A stretch of 64,000 bases of DNA from Dipteronia dyeriana. Taxonomy: Eukaryota > Streptophyta > Magnoliopsida > Sapindales > Sapindaceae. Each line of letters starts with the position of its first letter. Within the stretch, counting starts at the first letter, position 1. Made by a program: the position numbers and the translations under genes. The DNA lies in contig CM065300.1 in the NCBI GenBank assembly GCA_032871835.1, forward strand, positions 67,405,192 to 67,469,191, read 5' to 3'. Below the pieces are notes generated by a model. That model saw only the letters and a program-made list of their open reading frames with translations. It searched no databases and was not told the origin of the DNA. Of this stretch, positions 58,177 to 64,000 are shown piece after piece.

Positions 58177-58985
58177 TCAAATATAACCCAAGAAGATTGT
58201 TGAAGCCTTAAAGGATGAATTTTGGGTTTTTGCTATGCAAGAAGAGCTTAACCAATTTGAAAAGAATGAGGTTTGTACTCTAGTTCCTAGGCCCAAGAAC
58301 ACCAATGTGATAGGCACCAAGTGGGTATATAGGAACAAATCCGATGAGGATGGCAACATTGTGCGAAACAAGGCTAGGCTTGTAGCACAAGGGTACTCTC
58401 AAATCGAAGGTATTGACTTTGAGGAGACATTTGCTCCCATTGCTAGGATTGAGTCCATTAGGCTTCTTTTATCCATTTCTTGTTTGCACAAGTTCAAATT
58501 ATATCAAATGGATGTTAAGAGTGCCTTCCTCAATGGTTTCTTGCAAGAGGAAGTGTTTGTTGAGCAACCCAAATGGTTTGTGGATCCTCACCACCCTAAT
58601 CATTTCTATCACCTCAACAAAGCTTTATATGGATTGAAACAAGCACCAAGGGCTTGGTATGAGCGTCTCACCCAATTTCTTATAGACAATGGCTACACTA
58701 GAGGTAGTGTTGATAAGACTTTATTCATCAAGAAAGACAAAGATGAGATTTTCATAGCTCAAATATATGTTGATGATATAGTTTTTGGCTCCACTAATAA
58801 CACCAAAGTCCAACAATTTGTTGATGTCATGTCTCATTAGTTTGAGATGAGTCTTGTTGGTGAGCTAAGTTACTTTCTAGGTTTACAAATTAAGCAAATG
58901 GATGATGGGATTTTCATATCCCAAGCTAAGTATGCCAAAAACCTAGTGAAGCTAGTGGTAAAAGTGTGGACCAAACTTTGTATCG
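58177..58985 (+). pseudogene. SIRE-a2 reverse transcriptase
   Basis: The 201-codon open frame 58235-58840 contains [78 protein letters not shown] and the intact catalytic [15 protein letters not shown] at 58838 replaces the usual Trp, after which FEMSLVGELSYFLGLQI continues. Near 58957 the sequence jumps from YAKNLVK to a later motif, so a short stretch is deleted. This is the best-preserved RT in the window. Confidence 0.93.
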
Positions 58986-59640
58986 TGGTATGATTGGTAG
59001 CTTGCTCTATTTGACCGTAAGTAGGCCCGATATCTCTTTTAGTCTGGATGTGTGTGCTAGGTACTAATCAAATCCTAGGGATTCCCATCTCTCTTCCGTT
59101 AAGAGAATCATTTGTCATGTGAATGGGACATCTAACTATGGAATTTGATACTCTTTTGACACTAATGCTAGTCTTGTAGGCTTTAGTGATACAGATTGGG
59201 CAGGAAATTGTGATGATAGGAAAATTACATCGGGCAGTTGCTTTTTCCTTGGGAACAACCTTGTCTCTTGGTTTTGCAAGAGGTAAAATTTTATTTCTTT
59301 GTCCACGGTTGAGGCCAAATACATAGTTGTTAGGAGTGGATGAACACAACTCCTTTTGATGAAGCAAATGCTAGTCGACTATGGATTTAATCAAGGTACT
59401 CTTACTCTCTTTTGTGATAACAAGAGTGCAATTAATATTTCCAAAAATCCGGTGCAACATTCTAGAACTAAGCATATTGACATACGTCATCATTTCATTA
59501 GAGAACTAGTTGAAAGCAAATGCATAGTACTTGAGCATTTAGGTACTAATGATCAACTAGCGGATCTATTTACTAAACACTTAGATGCTACTCGATTCAA
59601 GACTCTTAGTAGATCTATTGGGATTTGTTTAATGGAGTGA
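58986..59640 (+). pseudogene. SIRE-a2 RNase H
   Basis: Shifted pieces carry MIGSLLYLT, SRPDISFS, GFSDTDWAGN and a STVEAKY-like segment. The open frame 59356-59640 gives LTLFCDNKSAINISKNPVQHSRTKHIDIRHHFIRELVE, NDQLADLFTKHLD and the end SRSIGICLME. The same ending occurs in SIRE-a1 at 343-385. Confidence 0.92.
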
Positions 59641-60860
59641 TGTGTTGTGCTCTTTGACCCCATAAGGGGAACTCAAGCAAAGAGAGCTATTGTATACTTG
59701 TTGCATGCAAAAAAAAATTAAATGTTTATGCTCCTTTATTGATTGCTTGAGTAGCTTGGTTGCACTTATACTATAGTATATTGCATTTTCTTCAATAAAT
59801 GTGAACTTTGCTTTAATTACAATCCATGTCATATTTATGTTCAAACATGCATTTTTGGACTAGGAGATCTACATAGAAAGTACATATTGAATGACCTATA
59901 ATTATCTCCATGACATGATGATTCTTTAATGACATATTAATGATAAATGATAAAGCATGAATTGATGATTGCAATTATTGAATGCAAAATATTGTGTGAA
60001 AAAGCTAGTGAGACTAAATTGTTCCATCAATGTCTCTCTTTCTTTATTAGTTGAACATGGCTACTATCATATGGGTATCCTACCCGGAAAAATCAAATAG
60101 GGTGCAAAGTTGCTCATGCCATGTTTTGCTTATAAAGTTGGATATAGTGCCATTAAAATTTGATATCTATAAAAACTCTACATCCTTGCTTCTCTCATGA
60201 CAAATGGTGAAATTGGTTTAAATTATATTGGAAACCTTTGTCGTTTGATTTGCCAAATACCATTGTTTTTTGACTTGAATGCAACATGTCTTGTATGCAA
60301 AGCATTTTTTATTCACACATTTTCTTTAAATAAATCTCCTTGTTTCTCTCCTATTAATTAAGTTGCATAAATGTGGTTTATATAATTATGCAACAATCTT
60401 GTATGCTCCTTTCTTTCTTTGCCTTGAGTGACCCGGTTCGGGACTTCTCCTTTGCCTATATCATGACAAAAATGGGGAGTAGCATTGACCTAGCATTGTG
60501 GTGTTAGGTGAGTAGCATGTGGTAGCATGTGTTGGCTTTAAGGGGAGTAGTACTTGCTTTTGGGAGATTACATTTAGGGGGAGTAACCCTTTGAGGGGGA
60601 GCATCTCATGATAAGGTGCATTACTCATATTCTTATATGCAAATGCTTTTGTTTTCTATTCACTTGATAATCTCACATGCACTTGGTTTGGAAAGTGTAC
60701 TTGTTGTTTGTTTTATGTGTAGGGTTGATGATTCTACAAGAGATTGAATATTTGAAGTTTTTTTCTTTATGTATATCTCTTTGTAATGTAGAATATCTTC
60801 CCAGTGTTTTATTTTGTTTTGTGAGGATCAATGTGAGTGGTGGTTTTGTCACGAAATAGC
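59641..60860 (+). other. SIRE-a2 3' UTR
   Basis: About 1.2 kb without a supported gene. The first part matches 1-342 of SIRE-a1. G-rich words (AAGGGGAGTAG, TAGGGGGAGTAAC, TTGAGGGGGAGC) recur at about 60539-60602, before the true polypurine tract. Confidence 0.75.
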
Positions 60861-60873
60861 CAAAGGGGGGAGA
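60861..60873 (+). promoter_or_regulatory. Polypurine tract of SIRE-a2
   Basis: CAAAGGGGGGAGA, next to the 3' LTR start at 60875. Confidence 0.93.
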
Positions 60874-60874
60874 T

Positions 60875-62447
60875 TGTAAAGTCCTTATTTATTGACTGGC
60901 TTATTTCATGAACAACTCATAATTTTTGGGTGTTATGTAAGGGTAGCTTAAGCTCTCAAGACCTCAAAAGGAGAAGCACCAAAGGTAAAATTCTTGTGCT
61001 TACTTGCTTTGAAGAGATAGTTGCACACACTCACAAATACATGCATAATTCTTATTCATATATGTTGAGTGTTTATACTTGTGTGCATTTTGGTTTAAAT
61101 GACTCTTGATTGATATATTTGCATCTTGTAGTTAAAGTTTCATGTCATGTTAGGCATTAGTATAGGATGCATCTTCATCACTCTTGGACTTGTTGAAAAT
61201 ATGTGTTTGAGTGTTGGAAAATTAGGTTGTGCTCTGGTGGTGCGCTTCTCGACCAGCGCAACTCACCAGTGCAACATTCTAGTGGAACGCCGCTTGTCTT
61301 GCACCACTGAGCTGCGCCATTACACCCGTGCAAAGTTGAAAAAGTGGGCAGTGCGCTGGTGCTGCGCTACTCGACTAGCGTAGCCTCACCAACACAACAT
61401 TCTAATGGATTGTCGCATGTGTTGCGCCACTCGTCCAGCGCCTATTGAAAAATTAGGTTGTGTGAGGGTGGTGCGCTACTCGACCAACGAACATAGAGAA
61501 AGCTGGATCGTTTTTTCTAAAACGACCTCACTTTGTTTGGATCTCATATATATATAACTCATTGCCTTAAGGTCGTGTAAGAGTTAAGAACATCATATAT
61601 TTTCCTTAGAACACATTTCAAATGAAAAACTCTTCCAAGAACTCATCTTTAAACACTCAAAGCATTCCCATGTGCATAAAAACTTCATCTTGCATCATCT
61701 AAAGCCATTTAGAGTGCATCTATGGATAGGTTTGCTTTATCATATCTTGTTTGGTAAGTTCTTCACTATCTTCTTACAAGTTAAGTGTTTTACTTGCTAA
61801 GCCATCTCTTTAATTATTTGTATGCTCTTAGAACATATTCTAGATACAAATTAGAGATTGTTGTGATGACATGATTGAGTGGTGTATTGTGATAGCTTTA
61901 TAGGATTGTTTGATCTATGTTTAGCTAAGCTTTTTAAACATGTCATTTAGCTCATGATATCTACGATTGCATTAATTGTCATCTCATTATCCTAGATAAG
62001 CATATAGGGTTTCCTAGCCTTGTTTGGTTTTTGAATATCATCATATATTCACATAGGACATTTTATCTCTTCATTGAGAAGTAAGACTTGTGTTGCTTCC
62101 GAGAGTAGGTAGCTTAAATCGCAAGCAAGATGAACTAGTTTCACTTATACTGGGATTAGGTAGTGGTGGTGAATTTAAACCAGGATTAGGTTGTAATTCC
62201 TTTTCCATTAGTGGATTCGAGGTTCTAGTGTGACGCACTCATCAGCCTGTGGTTTTTCCCATTTTGAGGGTTTCCACGTATATCTCAAGTGTCTTTATTA
62301 ATTCCGTATTTTTTACACTTGAGATATTTTTGTAACTAGCTAGGGGCATTTTTGTCAACTTCATCTTTAACGAAAATTAGGTTAAATTGTTCAAAATCTA
62401 TTCACCCCCTCTAGATTAATATTATACACACCATAATATTTGTTTCA
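60875..62447 (+). repeat. 3' LTR of SIRE-a2
   Basis: Identical in length to the 5' LTR. CpG-rich block at about 61215-61490 and TATA box at 61545-61556. The ORF 61147-61383 crosses the CpG-rich block and is not a gene. Confidence 0.97.
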
Positions 62448-62452
62448 ATTGT

Positions 62453-62830
62453 CTTATTAATGGCCTCCACCAGGCCGTTGGTTTGGGGGTGGGCTATTGA
62501 GGCAAGATGGAGGTCGATTTCCAAGCCTTCATAAAAATCCCTTAATCGAGCATTATCAAACTGCTTATCGGGGTTGGTGATGATGGTGATTGGGGTACCG
62601 AATCTGCATACCACATTAGTCTTGATGAACTTGGTGGTGTTTTCCTCTGTGATCTGGGATAGTGGTCATGCTTTCGTCCACCGAGTGAAGTAGTCAATTG
62701 AGTAGCTGGACTTGGAACGGTAGGGAAGGGGCCCGATCAAATAAACCCCCAGATAGTGAAGAGGTATGGAAAACTGATTACATATAAGAATTTTGAAAAA
62801 CTATGATTCAAGTTTGAGATCCTTTAACAG
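62453..62830 (-). pseudogene. Tat-3 integrase core
   Basis: The 62411-62614 frame gives VVCRFGTPITIITNPDKQFDNA-like sequence (second Asp region reads ITNPDKQF where TDNG-QF is usual), EGLEIDLHLASIAHPQTNGLVEAINKTI, then runs into SIRE-a2 LTR. Upstream, 62640-62830 holds TKW-EA, YLIGPLP and ITEENTTKF-like pieces in shifting frames. Confidence 0.85.
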
Positions 62831-63255
62831 GGTCCGCTAGTAGGTTTTACAACCTGGTGCATGGTCAGCCAGTAGCAACCCATCCGGAGTACCTGTTATG
62901 CCAATGCTTCCCCTCAGGTATGGTTCCCACATTCGTCAAAGTGGACTTCTTTCAATGCCCATACAACGTCGTCTGGATGCAAGCATTATAGTAGTGAGAG
63001 GGATTTTCCTCTCCTATAGAGATTCTCGTCTACTAAGCAATACGAACAAAGATCATCTTGATTCTATGAGCTTGGTCGGTGTCCTCAGGAAGCTTTCCAT
63101 CTTGGAGGTAGGTGGCTATTGGATCTTTCCAATAAGTGAGCCGATCAACTGGGCATTTTTCCTTACCTGCTATTATGATTGACTGGGAGATCACCTGGAG
63201 CAGAACTCCCCTAGGGAGAGCTTGTCCTCCATTGGCAGCTAATTTTTCCAAGACA
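62831..63255 (-). pseudogene. Tat-3 pre-integrase linker
   Basis: The 72-codon frame 63033-63251 (EKLAANGGQALPRGVLLQVIS, TYWKDPIATYLQDGKLPEDTDQAHRIK) is the segment between the second RNase H and the integrase zinc finger in Tat elements. Further decayed sequence follows to the integrase core. Confidence 0.8.
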
Positions 63256-63640
63256 TATGCCCGGTGATACTGCTAATAATGAATCTATTCAATTTTGATC
63301 CCTTTGAACCGGTTTTTATGCAATTAAACCTGTTTGAGATAAGCTACCATGTTGTCCCCCTTAGCCTGGTAGAGTCCAGTAACTTGGTTAACAATGAGTT
63401 ACGAGTCACTCTTGAAAAACAATTAATCAGCTCTAAGCTCAAGGGATAATTTTATTCCTGCTAAAAGGGTTTCATACTCTGCTTCATTGTTTGTAGCCTT
63501 GAATTCGAACCTGAAGTTGTGGTAGTATTCTGCTTTTCCTAGGTCTATCAAGACGATACCGATACCTCCGTCTGCTTGTTTGAATGTTTCATCTGTGTAG
63601 AGGATCCAAGCATCTCTGCCAACCGGCTAATTGTCAAGCT
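63256..63640 (-). pseudogene. Tat-3 second RNase H (aRH)
   Basis: In minus orientation: WILYTDETFKQADGGIGIVLIDLGK (TDG changed to TDE), then FRFEFKATNNEAEYETLLAGIKL, a SDS--IVNQVTGLYQAKGDNMVAYL segment and an RAYVLEKLAANGG end. Same dual-RNase H arrangement as Tat-1. Confidence 0.85.
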
Positions 63641-64000
63641 TTAGAAGCTTCTAAGGGGCTGGATTTAGTTATATAGAGGTCTCTTGACAAGGGAGAGCTG
63701 AAAACTCAGCCACAAAGTCAGCTAGTGCTTGAGCCTTGATAGTTGTCCTAGTCTTACATTTTAGATCAAATTGAGCGAGCTTTAGTGCCCAAAGGACAAA
63801 CTTCCAGACACGTCTGGTCTTTGGAAGAACGGGCAGAGAGGTTGATCAGTAACTACTGTCACTGTCTATGCTTGGAAGTAGGGGCGGATCTTCCTCATCG
63901 AGGTCACTAAGGCAAAGACAATCTTCTCGAGAAGTATGTAATTCTTTTCATTTGGTTAGTGCATGGCTCATGTAGTAGATAGGTCACTGAACTCCATCCT
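63641..64000 (-). pseudogene. Tat-3 first RNase H (partial)
   Basis: Gypsy RNase H C-terminus (GLKFVLWALKLAQFDLKCKTRTTIKAQALADFVAEFSAL) with decayed upstream sequence ending at the window edge. Confidence 0.75.

Larger units (their letters stand above)
52899..62447 (+). mobile_element. SIRE-a2: full-length SIRE-like Ty1/copia element
   Basis: A 9,549-bp plus-strand element with LTRs 52899-54471 and 60875-62447, both exactly 1,573 bp, and perfect TSDs ATTGT (52894-52898 and 62448-62452). It has a primer site, gag, protease, integrase, RT, RNase H, a 1.2-kb 3' UTR and a polypurine tract. No env-like ORF is seen after pol. Gag and pol have stops and at least one small deletion, so it is inactive. 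It interrupts Tat-3 integrase. Confidence 0.97.
62448..64000 (-). mobile_element. Tat-3, upstream part: RNase H to integrase
   Basis: Minus-strand Ty3/gypsy pol that runs off the right edge. From 64000 downward come first RNase H sequence (FVLWALKLAQFDLKCKTRTTIKAQALADFVAEF), a second RNase H, linker, zinc-finger region and integrase core. It ends at the ATTGT TSD of SIRE-a2 and continues at 52898. RT and everything upstream lie outside the window. Confidence 0.85.

Noticed and set aside
59641..60860. Env-like ORF expected downstream of pol in some SIRE elements
   Set aside because: No open frame of useful length, signal peptide or membrane segment is present in this 1.2 kb.
61147..61383. 78-codon Cys/Arg-rich ORF in the SIRE-a2 3' LTR
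   Set aside because: It crosses the CpG-rich subrepeats; the matching 5' LTR frame is not open.

Overview
The window is plant nuclear DNA made almost wholly of LTR retrotransposons. I found no convincing host gene, tRNA, rRNA or prokaryotic feature. The lineages (Ty1/copia SIRE-like and Angela-like; Ty3/gypsy Tat-like with a second RNase H), the 5-bp target-site duplications (TSDs) and the long AT-rich LTRs fit a flowering plant with a repeat-rich genome. I cannot name the species. All coding regions are interrupted by stops, frameshifts or deletions, so I call them pseudogenes.

Layout, left to right. (1) 1-4148: SIRE-a1, minus strand, partial, with one 2,027-bp LTR and most of pol deleted. 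It sits inside (2) SIRE-b1, 4149-10188, minus strand, left end outside the window, with a 2,537-bp LTR and a gag but no pol in view. That in turn abuts (3) a patchwork of Tat-like gypsy pieces from 10189 to 31479: Tat-1a pol (plus, 10189-12409); Tat-2, an inverted ORF1+LTR block (minus, 12410-14296 and 16706-17014) split by an Angela solo LTR (14297-16705, TSD AGTTC); and Tat-1b (plus, 17015-17639 resuming at 24933), split by LARD-1, a large non-autonomous element (17640-24932). Tat-1b then runs through integrase, a roughly 97-bp tandem repeat in the 3' UTR, an LTR and an ORF1 with apparent introns (28200-30760).

(4) 31480-51764: Angela-1, minus strand, TSD ATGGG, with gag-pol in pieces. Its leader is split by SIRE-b2 (38084-48648, minus, TSD GACAC), a complete non-autonomous SIRE-type element. 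SIRE-b2 has gag and, where pol should be, an ORF resembling the 'putative plant transposon protein' family. (5) 51765-52898 and 62448-64000: Tat-3, a minus-strand Tat element interrupted at its 3' LTR by Angela-1 and in its integrase by (6) SIRE-a2 (52899-62447, plus, TSD ATTGT). SIRE-a2 is a full-length SIRE element with identical-length 1,573-bp LTRs and the only near-complete SIRE pol in the window.

How they relate: SIRE-a1 and SIRE-a2 share an LTR family; a1 is the pol-deleted form and a2 the pol-bearing form. SIRE-b1 and SIRE-b2 share a different LTR family, carry the same in-frame gag stop codon and show no pol, so they would have depended on enzymes supplied in trans. Order of insertion: Tat elements and Angela-1 before SIRE-b2; SIRE-b1 before SIRE-a1; Tat-3 before both Angela-1 and SIRE-a2. 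The features most worth a second look are the SIRE-b ORF that replaces pol, the hairpin clusters just upstream of LTR TATA boxes, the tandem repeats in Tat 3' UTRs, and the introns apparent in Tat ORF1.
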